Below, piece after piece: positions 18,560-27,660 of a stretch of 64,000 nucleotides of DNA (positions are counted from its first letter, which is position 1; every line of letters begins with the position of its first letter). The notes under the pieces are model-generated. The model ran no database searches. It was not told the origin of the DNA and worked only from the letters and a program-made list of their open reading frames with translations. This DNA is from Alcanivorax nanhaiticus (GTDB lineage Bacteria; Pseudomonadota; Gammaproteobacteria; Pseudomonadales; Alcanivoracaceae). The stretch covers positions 1 to 64,000 of the forward strand of contig NZ_ARXV01000005.1 of NCBI RefSeq assembly GCF_000756665.1, written 5' to 3'. The position numbers were made by a program, and so were the translations under genes.

Positions 18560-19843
18560 ATGGCCGCACGGACGCTATTATGGATTGCGATAGGAGCCAC
18601 TCTACTCTCCGGGTGCGGGGGAGGCGGAGGCAGTAGCGGCGGGGGCGGTAACAATGCTTCAGGCAATCCCCCTCCCCCCACGTTCAACTTCAAGACCGCA
18701 TCCGTGGTGATTGGGCAAGCCGATTTCACCAGCAGCAGCCCCAACCAGGGGGGCACCACTGCAGCCAATACCATCAACAATCCCTATGGCAGCCCCGCAT
18801 ACGACAACGGGGTGCTCTACCTTCCCGATGGTGGCAATAACCGGATTCTGGGATTTAACGCCTTGCCAACCATCAACAATGCCACCGCCGACTTTGTTAT
18901 CGGCCAGACCGGCGACACCCAGAATACTTCCGGAACCAGTGCTTCAGCCGTCGACTCGCCCCAGTCTCCCTCAATCAGCGATGGACAACTCTTTATTACC
19001 GATTACTTCAATAACCGCGCTCTGGTGTATAACCCAGTGCCGACCACAGGCCCGGTTTCTGCCAGCCTGGCACTGGGCCAGGCCGACCTCACCAGCAACG
19101 CAGAGGCATGTTCACAAACCGGCATGATCGCGCCGGAAAGTCTGTCCGCCGCCGCTGGCAAGCTGGTCGTTGCGGATACCGACAACAGCCGGGTACTGAT
19201 CTGGAATAACAATAGCAGCCTCTCCAATGGCAGCCCGGCCGATGTGGTACTGGGTCAGAACAGCTTCACCAACTGCACCGATAATGATGACGATCAGAAC
19301 GGCAGCCCGGACGCCCAACCCAGTAATCGCACCCTGGCCTTTCCTACTGGCGTCTGGACAGACGGCAACAAACTGGTGGTTCTGGATTCGGATAACAATC
19401 GCGCCCTGATCTGGAACAGCTTTCCAACCACCCACTTTACGCCTGCGGACATAGTACTGGGGCAGGAGACATTCCAGAACAACACCGCCAATGATGACAA
19501 TCAGGATGGAGTTCCGGAGGCCAAGGCAACAGCGCGAACCCTTAACTTTCCCTACGACGGTGTGGACTCCGATGGTACGCGGCTGGTGATTACCGACTCA
19601 GACAACCACCGTGTACTGATCTGGAACCAGTTTCCGCAGGTCAGCTTCGATCCCGCTGACGAAGTGATCGGGCAAACCGATTTCTTCAACAATCTACCCA
19701 ATGATGATGATCAGGACGGGCTACCAGATACGCAACCCAGTAATCGCACTCTGAACGAGCCCACCGGTGTCGCCTTGATCGACAGCCAGACGCTGATCGT
19801 CGGAGACAGACAAAACAACCGCTTCCTGCTGTTCCGCAAATAA
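18560..19843 (+). CDS. NHL-repeat lipoprotein with acidic calcium-type loops
   Basis: 427 residues. The signal peptide ends in a lipobox (LLSGC) followed by a glycine/serine-rich linker. The rest is a beta-propeller of NHL-like repeats (patterns such as ADVVLGQNSF and LVVLDSDNNRALIWN). In three successive repeats an inserted acidic loop NDDDQDGLPD (variants DDDQNGSPD, NDDNQDGVPE) resembles thrombospondin type-3/dockerin calcium loops. Extracytoplasmic; the ligand is unknown. The start at 18560 gives a correct signal and has GGGGGA upstream. A TATACT box at 18481-18486 may be its -10. Confidence 0.82.
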   Translation: MAARTLLWIAIGATLLSGCGGGGGSSGGGGNNASGNPPPPTFNFKTASVVIGQADFTSSSPNQGGTTAANTINNPYGSPAYDNGVLYLPDGGNNRILGFNALPTINNATADFVIGQTGDTQNTSGTSASAVDSPQSPSISDGQLFITDYFNNRALVYNPVPTTGPVSASLALGQADLTSNAEACSQTGMIAPESLSAAAGKLVVADTDNSRVLIWNNNSSLSNGSPADVVLGQNSFTNCTDNDDDQNGSPDAQPSNRTLAFPTGVWTDGNKLVVLDSDNNRALIWNSFPTTHFTPADIVLGQETFQNNTANDDNQDGVPEAKATARTLNFPYDGVDSDGTRLVITDSDNHRVLIWNQFPQVSFDPADEVIGQTDFFNNLPNDDDQDGLPDTQPSNRTLNEPTGVALIDSQTLIVGDRQNNRFLLFRK

Positions 19844-19850
19844 GGAACCT

Positions 19851-19889
19851 CTCAATAACTCCACGCTGAGTATGCAAGGAGTTATTGAG
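19851..19889. repeat. perfect 12-bp inverted repeat between convergent genes
   Basis: CTCAATAACTCC (19851-19862) and GGAGTTATTGAG (19878-19889) form a perfect 12-bp stem with a 15-base loop between the NHL lipoprotein gene and sfsA, which converge. Neither strand has a T run after the stem, so a classical intrinsic terminator is not supported; a structural 3' end remains possible. Confidence 0.6.
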
Positions 19890-19923
19890 CGGCTACCTGG
19901 CCGGCCAACCCCGACTACCGACT

Positions 19924-20643
19924 CTACACCTGTAAAGGGAGAGGCGTTACCAATTGAAGCGCCTGGGGTGACACCTCAGCCTTCCAGGCCAGCACCTGCA
20001 CTCCCGCAGCCATGGCCTCGCGCAACAGCTGGCCGTAGCGTTGGTCAATCTCATCTGCAGGCCGGGCCATTTGAGCCCCTGTGTGTTGAACACAGAAAAA
20101 CAGCACCGCGCTTTTCCCTGATGCCACCACCGACATCAGCGTCTGCAAGTGCTTTTGACCTCGCTCAGTCACGGAATCAGGAAACGCAATCACCCCATCA
20201 TCCCTGTCCTCAGGCCCCGGCCCCAACGTCACGTTTTTCACTTCGATAAAGGTATGCGGATCGCTGCGTTCACCCAGTGCCAGATCAAAACGGCTATCAC
20301 CATATTTCACCTCCCGCTCGACCCCGCTCTGTGGCGACAGCTCAGGAATCTGCCCGGCTCGAACCGCCTCCTCCACCAGTGCATTGGGGCGGCCGGTATT
20401 CACCCCGGCCCAATGACCATGCGCTACCTGCAACGCCTCCAGGGTATGGCGATACTTGCGTTTGGGATTCCCGCTATCGGAAATCAGCGCCTGCTGGGGC
20501 GTTCCCAGCACACAGTTTTTCATGGAACCGGTATTCGGGCAGTGCACGGTGATCTCACTACCATCGGCGCGAACTACATCCGCCATAAAACGTTTATAGC
20601 GACGCAACAGGGTGACGGTTTCCAGCGGCGGGTCAAACTTCAC
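19924..20643 (-). CDS. sfsA: sugar fermentation stimulation protein SfsA
   Basis: 239 residues with the SfsA marks RRYKRFMADV, HCPNTGSM and EVKNVTLG, the last fitting the nuclease-like fold of the family. The molecular role is unsettled; in E. coli it stimulates maltose metabolism genes and binds nucleic acid. The start is a GTG at 20643 preceded by GGAGAA, which overlaps the stop of the upstream aminotransferase by four bases (GTGA). The longer frame to 20703 lies inside that gene. Confidence 0.93.
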   Translation of the reverse strand: MKFDPPLETVTLLRRYKRFMADVVRADGSEITVHCPNTGSMKNCVLGTPQQALISDSGNPKRKYRHTLEALQVAHGHWAGVNTGRPNALVEEAVRAGQIPELSPQSGVEREVKYGDSRFDLALGERSDPHTFIEVKNVTLGPGPEDRDDGVIAFPDSVTERGQKHLQTLMSVVASGKSAVLFFCVQHTGAQMARPADEIDQRYGQLLREAMAAGVQVLAWKAEVSPQALQLVTPLPLQV

Positions 20644-21806
20644 AGGTTCTCCAGATAATGCTCGATACGATGCAGCGCCTCGGTAAGACGTGACTCCGTG
20701 CAAGTATAAGCCAACCGCACATAGCGACCGTGATCATGGCCTTCGCCAAAATCCAGCCCCGGTGTCATGGCGACACCGGCTTTCTCCAACAGGTCCACAC
20801 AGAAAGCAAAGCTGTCATCGGTGAAGGCACTGACATCCGCGTAAAGGTAAAAGGCACCGTCGGCACGGGACACCACAGGCACCTTGAGATGGGCCAAACC
20901 ATTAAGCAGACACTGCCGACGACGAGCCAGCAATTGGTGGCGCTGCTCAAGAATGGTCAGGGAGGCTTCTTCCAGTGCGGCAATGGCACCGTACTGCGCC
21001 GGAGTAGAGGGAGCCAAAAACAGGTTCTGGGCCAGCCGCTCGATGGCGGGCACCAGTGCAGGCGGTGCCACCAACCAACCAAGCCGCCAGCCCGTCATGC
21101 AGAAATACTTGCTGAAGCTGTTGATGACGACCACATCATCCGTTTCCGCCAGCACCGACCCCGCGGGCTGGCCATAGCACAAGCCCTGGTAGATCTCGTC
21201 CACCAGCAGGGTGCCGCCCCGTTGCTTCACCGCTTTTGCCATCTCGGCCAGCAGCGTCGGGCTCAACATATTGCCAGTAGGATTATCCGGGCTGGCGACC
21301 ATGGCCACCCTGGTGCTGTCCTGCCAGGCCTCCGTCAAATCCCGGGTCGTCAACGCAAACTGGTTTTCCGCCGACAGTACCAGCGGCTGCACTTCGCCAC
21401 CGACCAGGCGGACGAATTGCCGATTGCAGGGGTAGCCAGGGTCCGGCAACAACACCCCATCACCGGGGTTGATCAGCGCAGCCAGCGCCAGCTGCAACGC
21501 CCCGGACGCCCCTGGCGTTACCACCACCTGCCCCGGAGACACCGCCGCACCAAAGCGCTCCCGGTAATCGGCGGCAATAGCTTCACGCAGGGCAGGCAGG
21601 CCTGCAGCCGGCGTATAACCGGTCTGGCCATGGGCCATGGCATCCCGAATGGCATCCATGACGGGATCTGGCGTACTGAAATCCGGCTCCCCGACCTGCA
21701 GGTGAATCACATCCCGCCCCTGGGCAGTCAGCTGCTGGGCGCGCTCTAACAGGGCCATCACGTGAAAGGGCGGTACCTCGCTGGCATAGCGTGACAATTG
21801 GCTCAT
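20640..21806 (-). CDS. PLP-dependent class I/II aminotransferase
   Basis: 388 residues of the aspartate-aminotransferase superfamily. The PLP lysine is in SFSKYFCMTGWRLGW, with SPDNPTGN and a C-terminal arginine in YVRLAYTC. Substrate cannot be assigned; an aromatic or aspartate-like specificity is typical. AGAGGAAAC precedes the ATG at 21806, which decides the start. It forms an operon with sfsA and is divergent from dksA. Confidence 0.9.
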   Translation of the reverse strand: MSQLSRYASEVPPFHVMALLERAQQLTAQGRDVIHLQVGEPDFSTPDPVMDAIRDAMAHGQTGYTPAAGLPALREAIAADYRERFGAAVSPGQVVVTPGASGALQLALAALINPGDGVLLPDPGYPCNRQFVRLVGGEVQPLVLSAENQFALTTRDLTEAWQDSTRVAMVASPDNPTGNMLSPTLLAEMAKAVKQRGGTLLVDEIYQGLCYGQPAGSVLAETDDVVVINSFSKYFCMTGWRLGWLVAPPALVPAIERLAQNLFLAPSTPAQYGAIAALEEASLTILEQRHQLLARRRQCLLNGLAHLKVPVVSRADGAFYLYADVSAFTDDSFAFCVDLLEKAGVAMTPGLDFGEGHDHGRYVRLAYTCTESRLTEALHRIEHYLENL

Positions 21807-21841
21807 CGCAAGTTTCCTCTTCCATGCAATGCCTGCATGGC

Positions 21842-21847
21842 TATAAT
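21842..21847 (+). promoter_or_regulatory. putative -10 box for dksA
   Basis: A perfect TATAAT lies 160 bases before the dksA start in the divergent region. The -35 at the 17-base distance (CTTCCA) is poor, so an activator or extended contacts would be needed. Not verifiable from sequence alone. Confidence 0.4.
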
Positions 21848-22006
21848 CGGCCAGATTTTCATCAATCAGGCTACCTCTTTGCGGCAGGCTCTGTAATTGG
21901 TGACAAGACTTGCCCATAAGGGGTAAGGTCGAAGATTACATTATGCCCTTGAGGGAAGTTCGGGCACAGACAGAGAGTCAAGACCATGCTAAGGGAGTTA
22001 TTAAAA

Positions 22007-23197
22007 ATGGCCACCGGCAAAAAGAAAGCGCCGAAGAAAGCGGCGGCTAAAAAACAAGCATCCGGAACTGCAGCCAGCAAGAAAGCCACGGCTTCCTCAG
22101 CAAAGAAAGCTCCTGCCAAAAAAGCCGCGGTGAAAAAGCCCGCCGCGAAGAAAGCCGCAGTGAAGAAAGCGCCCGCCAAGAAGGCGGTAGCAAAGAAGGC
22201 GGCGGTCAAGAAAGCCGTGGCCAAGAAACCGGCCAGCAAAGCGACCACCGCCAAAAAAGCGCCTGCAAAGGCTCCCGCCAAGAAAGCCGTAGCGAAGAAG
22301 GCCGTGGCCAAGAAAGCCGCCGTGAAAAAACCTGCGGCAAAGAAGCCCGCCGCCAAGCCGGCCGCAAAGAAAGCGGCAGCCAGCAAGCCCGCCACGAAAA
22401 AAGCCGTAGCGAAAAAAGCACCGGCCAAAAAGGCGGTCGCGAAGAAACCGGCAAGCAAACCCGTAGCAAACAAGGCTGCAGCTCCGAAACCGGCCAGCAA
22501 GGCCAAGACTACCAAAGCGACAGCAGCCAAACCCGCTGCTGCCGCCAAGCCTGCGGCCAAAAAAGCCGCAGTCAAGAAAGCAGCACCGGCTGCACCAAGA
22601 ACAAAGCTGCCTACCTCCGGGAAGGCACGGTCCGCAGCAGCAACCGCTGCGGCCACCCGCACAACGTACCCCGGTACCGCCAGGACAGCGTCTGCCGGCA
22701 ATGGAATGTCGCCGAGCCGATCCACCTCTTCCGCTCAGGTAAAAAAGAACGTGAAAAAGTCATCCAACTCCGCTTCCTCCATGGCGCAGCTGCACGGTTT
22801 CGAGCCGTACCAGCCCAAGCCGAACGAGGAATACATGAATGAAAGCCAGCGCGAACACTTCCGCAAGATCCTTTTGGCCTGGCGCCAAGAGTTGATGGAA
22901 GAAGCTGATCGCACCATGCACCATCTTCAGGACGAGCAGGTCAACCTGCCCGATCCCGCCGATCGCGCCACCCAGGAAGAAGAATTCGCCCTGGAACTGC
23001 GTACCCGGGATCGTGAGCGCAAGCTTCTCAAGAAGATCGAGAAAACCCTGGATCTGGTCGATAAGGACGATTACGGCTACTGCGAAGCCTGCGGTATCGA
23101 AATCGGCATCCGTCGCCTGGAAGCCCGCCCCACCGCCGAGATGTGCATCGATTGCAAGGAACTGGCGGAGATCAAGGAAAAGCAGCTGGCAGGATAA
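22007..23197 (+). CDS. dksA: DksA fused to an AlgP/histone-H1-like Lys/Ala-rich domain
   Basis: DksA binds the RNA polymerase secondary channel and with ppGpp adjusts rRNA and amino-acid promoters. The C-terminal 138 residues (259-396) are a complete DksA: the [12 protein letters not shown] start, a coiled-coil tip with DPADRAT (the acidic pair known to be critical), and the zinc motif CEAC...CIDC. The first ~258 residues are runs of [10 protein letters not shown] and KPAAK, like histone H1 or pseudomonad AlgP, then a Ser/Thr-rich linker. The frame is continuous and GGGAG lies upstream of the ATG at 22007. An internal ATG at 22781 could start a short form but has no obvious ribosome-binding site. 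Confidence 0.9.
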   Translation: MATGKKKAPKKAAAKKQASGTAASKKATASSAKKAPAKKAAVKKPAAKKAAVKKAPAKKAVAKKAAVKKAVAKKPASKATTAKKAPAKAPAKKAVAKKAVAKKAAVKKPAAKKPAAKPAAKKAAASKPATKKAVAKKAPAKKAVAKKPASKPVANKAAAPKPASKAKTTKATAAKPAAAAKPAAKKAAVKKAAPAAPRTKLPTSGKARSAAATAAATRTTYPGTARTASAGNGMSPSRSTSSAQVKKNVKKSSNSASSMAQLHGFEPYQPKPNEEYMNESQREHFRKILLAWRQELMEEADRTMHHLQDEQVNLPDPADRATQEEEFALELRTRDRERKLLKKIEKTLDLVDKDDYGYCEACGIEIGIRRLEARPTAEMCIDCKELAEIKEKQLAG

Positions 23198-23201
23198 AAG
23201 C

Positions 23202-23377
23202 AGTGAAGAGTTAACAGTGAACAGTGAATAGCTCGCGTTAGCGGGCTGTTGTTCCTGAAATGCCTGAAGCCGCGCCCACCCCTTGTGCGCGGCTTCTTGC
23301 GTTTAAACTCCTCACACGCTTGGCGCGCCGCTGTTAATTGTTAATTGTTAACTGTTAACTGTTAACTGTTCACTGTT
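23202..23377. repeat. heptad-armed inverted repeat, AGTTAAC type
   Basis: The left arm has AGT units at 23202, 23209, 23216 and 23223. The right arm has GTT units at 23333, 23340, 23347, 23354, 23361, 23368 and 23375, all exactly 7 bases apart, e.g. GTTAACT. The arms are reverse complements. The ~100-base centre contains a GC-rich hairpin (GCCGCGC...GTGCGCGGC). It fills the whole dksA-gluQ gap, ends 7 bases before the gluQ start and leaves no room for a Shine-Dalgarno there. Confidence 0.88.
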
Positions 23378-23384
23378 TTGCCCT

Positions 23385-24272
23385 ATGACCTATCGCGGAC
23401 GTTTCGCCCCAACCCCCTCCGGCCCGTTGCATTTTGGTTCGCTGGTGGCAGCACTGGCCAGTTGGCTGGAGGCGCGTGCTGCGGGTGGGGAGTGGCTGGT
23501 ACGGGTGGATGATCTGGATCCACCGCGGGAAGTACCCGGTGCCGCCGATACCATCCTGTGGCAGCTGGAACAGTTCGGGTTGGAGTGGGATCACAGCGTG
23601 ATCTATCAAAGCCAACGCCACAGCGCCTATCAAGCGGCCGTGGATCAGCTGCTGGAGCAGGGACACGCTTTTTACTGCACGCTCACCCGCAAGCAACTGG
23701 CAGCCCTGGATCACAACCATCCCGGTATCCGTGCCGCCGTTGATGCCAACGCAGATGCATCAATTCGGCTTGCAGTGCCAGACCGTGAACTCTGCTATGG
23801 CGATGACATTCAGGGGGAAGTCTGCAACAACCTCCACAACGACGGCGGAGCCTTTGTCATCCGCCGACGTGACGGCCTGTTCGGCTACCAACTGGCCTGC
23901 GCACTGGATGATGCCGACGACGGCATTACCCATGTGTTGCGCGGCGCCGACTTGCTCGATTCCACCCTTCGCCAGCGCTGGCTGCTGGAATGCCTCGGCC
24001 GCCCCGCCCCGCACTACGCCCATCTGCCTGTGATCACTGATGGCCGCGACACCAAGCTGTCCAAGTCCGGCGGCAGCGAAGCGCTCGATCCTGGTCGCGC
24101 CAGCAAACTTCTCAGCGCGGCCCTGTATTGCATGGGACTGCAACCGCCGAAAGATCTTCAGGGCGCACCACCTGCCACCCTGCTCGAATGGGGCAAAGTC
24201 CATTACCCCGAACACCACTGGCCCCCAGGCCGGAAGCAACCCCTGCCCGCCGAGTTGAAAGTTGAAAGTTGA
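23385..24272 (+). CDS. gluQ: glutamyl-queuosine tRNA(Asp) synthetase
   Basis: Truncated GluRS paralogue that attaches glutamate to queuosine of tRNA-Asp. The 295-residue protein has the HIGH-like motif in GPLHFGS, the KLSKSGG (KMSKS) loop and lacks the anticodon-binding domain, as the family does. Only one cysteine remains where E. coli has a CxC zinc pair (here FYCTLTR) and the second pair is absent, so the zinc site looks lost. The C-terminal residues LKVES and the stop are encoded by a heptad-repeat arm. No Shine-Dalgarno is seen; downstream of dksA as in many gammaproteobacteria. Confidence 0.93.
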   Translation: MTYRGRFAPTPSGPLHFGSLVAALASWLEARAAGGEWLVRVDDLDPPREVPGAADTILWQLEQFGLEWDHSVIYQSQRHSAYQAAVDQLLEQGHAFYCTLTRKQLAALDHNHPGIRAAVDANADASIRLAVPDRELCYGDDIQGEVCNNLHNDGGAFVIRRRDGLFGYQLACALDDADDGITHVLRGADLLDSTLRQRWLLECLGRPAPHYAHLPVITDGRDTKLSKSGGSEALDPGRASKLLSAALYCMGLQPPKDLQGAPPATLLEWGKVHYPEHHWPPGRKQPLPAELKVES

Positions 24273-24406
24273 AAGTTCAAACGCGGCGCAGGTTACTGCG
24301 AGTGCGAAGGCGGAGCCCGCGATTCAGCGTATCGGCGTGGGCACAGAGGAGAAGCAACCCCAACCCCATCTCGCGCTTTTCAACTTTCAACTTTGAACTT
24401 TAAACT
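24254..24406. repeat. heptad-armed inverted repeat, GTTGAAA type
   Basis: The left arm has GTT at 24254, 24261, 24268 and 24275 (GTTGAAA three times, then GTTCAAA). The right arm has AACT at 24382, 24389, 24396 and 24403 (CAACTTT family), all 7 apart and reverse-complementary. The left arm begins inside gluQ and supplies its last codons and stop. The centre starts ACGCG and ends CGCG. Confidence 0.88.
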
Positions 24407-24474
24407 GCCGTCCCCGCTTTTACACACCTCCCCCACCTGACGTATGCTTTTCGCCTTGAAGGGGCAAAACCACC

Positions 24475-24651
24475 ATGTATACCGATCGCCTGCTTATCAT
24501 TTTCATTCTGGGAACCTACTTGCTATCCCCGGCGATTATCGACTGGTGGAGCGAAGGGGGCCGCGCCTGGTACCGGCCCTATTTGATCTGGCTGGGATTG
24601 ATTGCCCTCAGTTACTGGATCGCCAAGAGCAAAGACGTCGATGGTCTATAG
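24475..24651 (+). CDS. cbrX: small membrane protein upstream of cbrA (CbrX-like)
   Basis: 58 residues beginning MYTDRLLIIFIL, with two hydrophobic stretches (LLIIFILGTYLLSPAII and YLIWLGLIALSYWIA) separated by DWWSEGGRAW. AAGGGG lies upstream of the ATG. Its last 11 bases overlap the cbrA start at 24641, so cbrA is probably translated by coupling, as described for cbrX-cbrA in Pseudomonas putida. I assign the name from position, size and composition. Confidence 0.8.
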   Translation: MYTDRLLIIFILGTYLLSPAIIDWWSEGGRAWYRPYLIWLGLIALSYWIAKSKDVDGL

Positions 24652-27577
24652 TGTCAGTGAACTGATCGCCATCGCCGGCGGTTATCTACTTTTTCTTTTT
24701 CTGGTCGCCTGGATTACTGAGCGGGGCTGGCTGCCTGCTCGCCTGGTTCGGCATCCTGCGGTTTACGTCTTTTCACTGGGCGTCTATGCCAGTGCCTGGG
24801 CGGTGTATGGTTCGGTGGGCTATGCCTACCAGTATGGCTATAACTTCCTCTCTTATTTTCTGGGCATATCCGGTGTATTCCTGCTCGCGCCCATACTGCT
24901 CGCTCCGATCCTGCGCCTGACCGCCACCTACCAGCTCAGCTCATTGGCCGATCTGTTTGCCTTCCGTTATCGCAGCAGAATGGCTGGCGCTCTGACCACC
25001 ATTATCATGCTGATTGGGGTATTGCCCCTGCTGGCACTACAACTGAAGGCGGTAGGTGAATCCATCCAGATTCTTACCGGCACCGACGACCCTCGCTCAC
25101 TGGCCGGCGGCTTCTGCATCATGATGGTGATCTTCGCCATTCTGTTTGGTGCGCGCCATGCCACGGCACGGGAAAAACACGAAGGTCTGGTGGTGGCCAT
25201 CGCCACCGAATCGCTGATCAAGCTACTGGCCTTCGGCGCGGTTGCGCTGCTGGGCTTGTACGGGGTATTCGACGGCCCCGGTGATCTTGGTGCCTGGCTG
25301 GATGAACACCCGGAGATGCTGGCGCGTCTTTATTACCCGCTTCAGGATGGCACCTGGCATTCCATGATCATGGCATTCTTTGTGTCTGCGGTGGTGTTGC
25401 CGCACATGTTCTACATGGCTTTCACGGAAAACCTCAATCCGCGCGCGCTGATCACCGCCAGCTGGGCCCTGCCCCTGATGTTCCTGGTAATGGCGCTGTG
25501 CGTGCCAGTTATCCTCTGGGCCGCGGCCGCCAGTAACGCCCCGACACCTCCGGACTACTACGCGATTGGTATTGGCATGGTCACCGGTGGGCAGGGGGCC
25601 GTGCTGGGGTATCTGGCCGGGCTGGCAGGGGCTAGCGGCATGCTGATTGTCGCCACCCTCGCACTCTCCGGCATGTGCCTCAACCACCTTATCCTGCCAG
25701 CCAGCCCTCTTCATCAAGGGCAGAACCTGTATCGAAACCTGCTCTGGACGCGCCGCACCCTGATCGGTGCCATCCTGGCGCTGGCATATCTGTTCTACCG
25801 TTTTACTGGCGCCAACCACACTCTGGTTGAGCTGGGTGTGCTGTCCTTTGTCGCCACACTGCAGTTTGTGCCGGGCTTGATCGGCGCATTATTCTGGCCC
25901 ACAGGCAATCGCAATGGCTTGTTTGCCGGCCTGATCATTGGCTTCCTGTTCTGGCTGCTGTTGCTACTGTTGCCCATCACCTACCCCAGCCTGCAGATTC
26001 CCGAACTGATGGAGCTACTGGGGATGCGTTACCAAAGCGGCGCCAACCAGTGGCACCATGTCGCTATTGCCTCGGTATCGGCCAACGGGCTGGTCTACGC
26101 CATCGTATCCATCGTCACCCCCATGTCCCAGGCGGAAAAGAATGCCGCCGAGGCCTGTGCGGTGGATAGTCTGCGGCGCCCTTACCGCTGGGAGCTGGAA
26201 GCCAAGAGTGTTGATGAATTCATCGACGCGCTGAGCCAACCGCTTGGCCCCATCACTGCCACTCGCGAAGTGGAAATGGCACTGCGTGATCTGAGACTTC
26301 CGCGCACAGAAACCCGGCCCTATGCCCTGCGTCGGCTGCGTGACCAGCTGGAAACCAACCTGTCCGGCCTGCTTGGCCCTTCTGTCTCTCACCAGCTGAT
26401 GGATGACCACCTGCCCTATCTGCCCAAGGAAGAGCAAAGCACCAGCGAAGATATCCAGTTCATCGAATCCAGACTGGAACAATATCGGGACCGCCTCTCG
26501 GGCCTGGCAGCAGAATTGGACGGGCTGCGCCGTTTCCACCGTCAAACCTTGCTGGAACTGCCCATGGGGGTGGTGTCGTTGGGCGCCGACGATGAGATCA
26601 TCGGCTGGAACCAGGCCATGGAGGCTCTCACCGGTATCACCTCTGCCGACACCATTGGTTCACGCCTGGCCGATCTGGACGATCCCTGGGGGGAGTTCCT
26701 CACCCGTTTCAGCCGTGACCCCAGCGCCCATCAGCCTCAACAGTCTCTTGAAGTGAGTGGCCAGACCCGCTGGCTGAGCCTGCATAAATCATCCGTAATG
26801 GGGGTGGGCACCGCAGAGCAGGCGGGCGGTCAGGTACTGGTGATCGAAGACATCACCGAGCTGCGTCACATGGAAGCCCATCTGGCCCACAACGAACGTC
26901 TGGCCTCTATCGGGCGACTGGCTGCTGGCGTGGCCCATGAAATTGGCAATCCGGTCACCGCCATCGCCTGCCTGGCACAAAACCTGGATAGCGAAAGCGA
27001 CGCTCGCGAACAGATGGAATCCAGCCAGCAGATCCTTGAGCAGACTCGCCGAATCACCCGCATCGTGGAGTCGCTGGTCACGTTCAGCCACTCCGGCAGC
27101 GTTCGCCAGAGCGAACATGTGCCGGTCAGCATTCGTGACACAGTAGCAGAAGCCATCTCTCTCTTGCTGCTGGACCCGGATCATCGTCAACAACACTTCG
27201 ATAACCAGTGCCCGGCCAACAAATGGGTGCAAGGCGATCCCCAGCGCTTGCTGCAGGTATTTATCAATCTGCTGGGTAACGCCGCCGATGCCTGCAAACC
27301 GGAACAACCTATTAGCATTCATTGCCAGGAGCACGACTCCTGGCTGGAGATTCAGGTAGAAGACCTCGGCCACGGTATCCCGGCTGATGTGCGGGATGCG
27401 CTATTCGAACCCTTTGTGACCAGTAAAAGCCCTGGCCGTGGTACAGGTCTTGGCCTCGCGCTGGTTTACAGTATTATCGAGGAACATTTCGGTAGCATCA
27501 GCGTAGAAAGCCCACTAAACGAACATGGCGGCACACGCTTTATTATTCGACTGCCGATCCACACCATTACAAGCTGA
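24641..27577 (+). CDS. cbrA: sensor histidine kinase CbrA with transporter-like domain
   Basis: 978 residues. The first ~500 form a sodium/solute-symporter (SSS) domain with about 13 membrane helices (start [18 protein letters not shown]), then a linker, a PAS domain at about 640-740, a HisKA domain with phospho-His766 in [14 protein letters not shown], and a HATPase with LLGNAADAC and [12 protein letters not shown]. CbrA senses carbon/nitrogen state, in pseudomonads linked to histidine uptake, and phosphorylates CbrB. The ATG at 24641 overlaps cbrX; a longer frame from 24602 is inside cbrX and has no support. Paired with cbrB 83 bases downstream. Confidence 0.94.
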   Translation: MVYSVSELIAIAGGYLLFLFLVAWITERGWLPARLVRHPAVYVFSLGVYASAWAVYGSVGYAYQYGYNFLSYFLGISGVFLLAPILLAPILRLTATYQLSSLADLFAFRYRSRMAGALTTIIMLIGVLPLLALQLKAVGESIQILTGTDDPRSLAGGFCIMMVIFAILFGARHATAREKHEGLVVAIATESLIKLLAFGAVALLGLYGVFDGPGDLGAWLDEHPEMLARLYYPLQDGTWHSMIMAFFVSAVVLPHMFYMAFTENLNPRALITASWALPLMFLVMALCVPVILWAAAASNAPTPPDYYAIGIGMVTGGQGAVLGYLAGLAGASGMLIVATLALSGMCLNHLILPASPLHQGQNLYRNLLWTRRTLIGAILALAYLFYRFTGANHTLVELGVLSFVATLQFVPGLIGALFWPTGNRNGLFAGLIIGFLFWLLLLLLPITYPSLQIPELMELLGMRYQSGANQWHHVAIASVSANGLVYAIVSIVTPMSQAEKNAAEACAVDSLRRPYRWELEAKSVDEFIDALSQPLGPITATREVEMALRDLRLPRTETRPYALRRLRDQLETNLSGLLGPSVSHQLMDDHLPYLPKEEQSTSEDIQFIESRLEQYRDRLSGLAAELDGLRRFHRQTLLELPMGVVSLGADDEIIGWNQAMEALTGITSADTIGSRLADLDDPWGEFLTRFSRDPSAHQPQQSLEVSGQTRWLSLHKSSVMGVGTAEQAGGQVLVIEDITELRHMEAHLAHNERLASIGRLAAGVAHEIGNPVTAIACLAQNLDSESDAREQMESSQQILEQTRRITRIVESLVTFSHSGSVRQSEHVPVSIRDTVAEAISLLLLDPDHRQQHFDNQCPANKWVQGDPQRLLQVFINLLGNAADACKPEQPISIHCQEHDSWLEIQVEDLGHGIPADVRDALFEPFVTSKSPGRGTGLGLALVYSIIEEHFGSISVESPLNEHGGTRFIIRLPIHTITS

Positions 27578-27660
27578 GTGAGTATTTTTCCGAAGGGAGC
27601 TCCCCCGTCGGGACAATCTTCCTGATAGTATTTGTCAGTCAGTACAGGAACCCATGATTC

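Noticed and set aside
21871..22725. Hydrophobic Ala/Phe-rich 284-residue frame antisense to the dksA tail
   Set aside because: It is the reverse complement of the Lys/Ala repeat (AAG/GCC codons read as CTT/GGC), so apparent membrane helices are an artefact.
23202..24406. CRISPR array
   Set aside because: The repeats are 7 bases with no unique spacers between them, occur as two inverted arms, and no cas gene is present.
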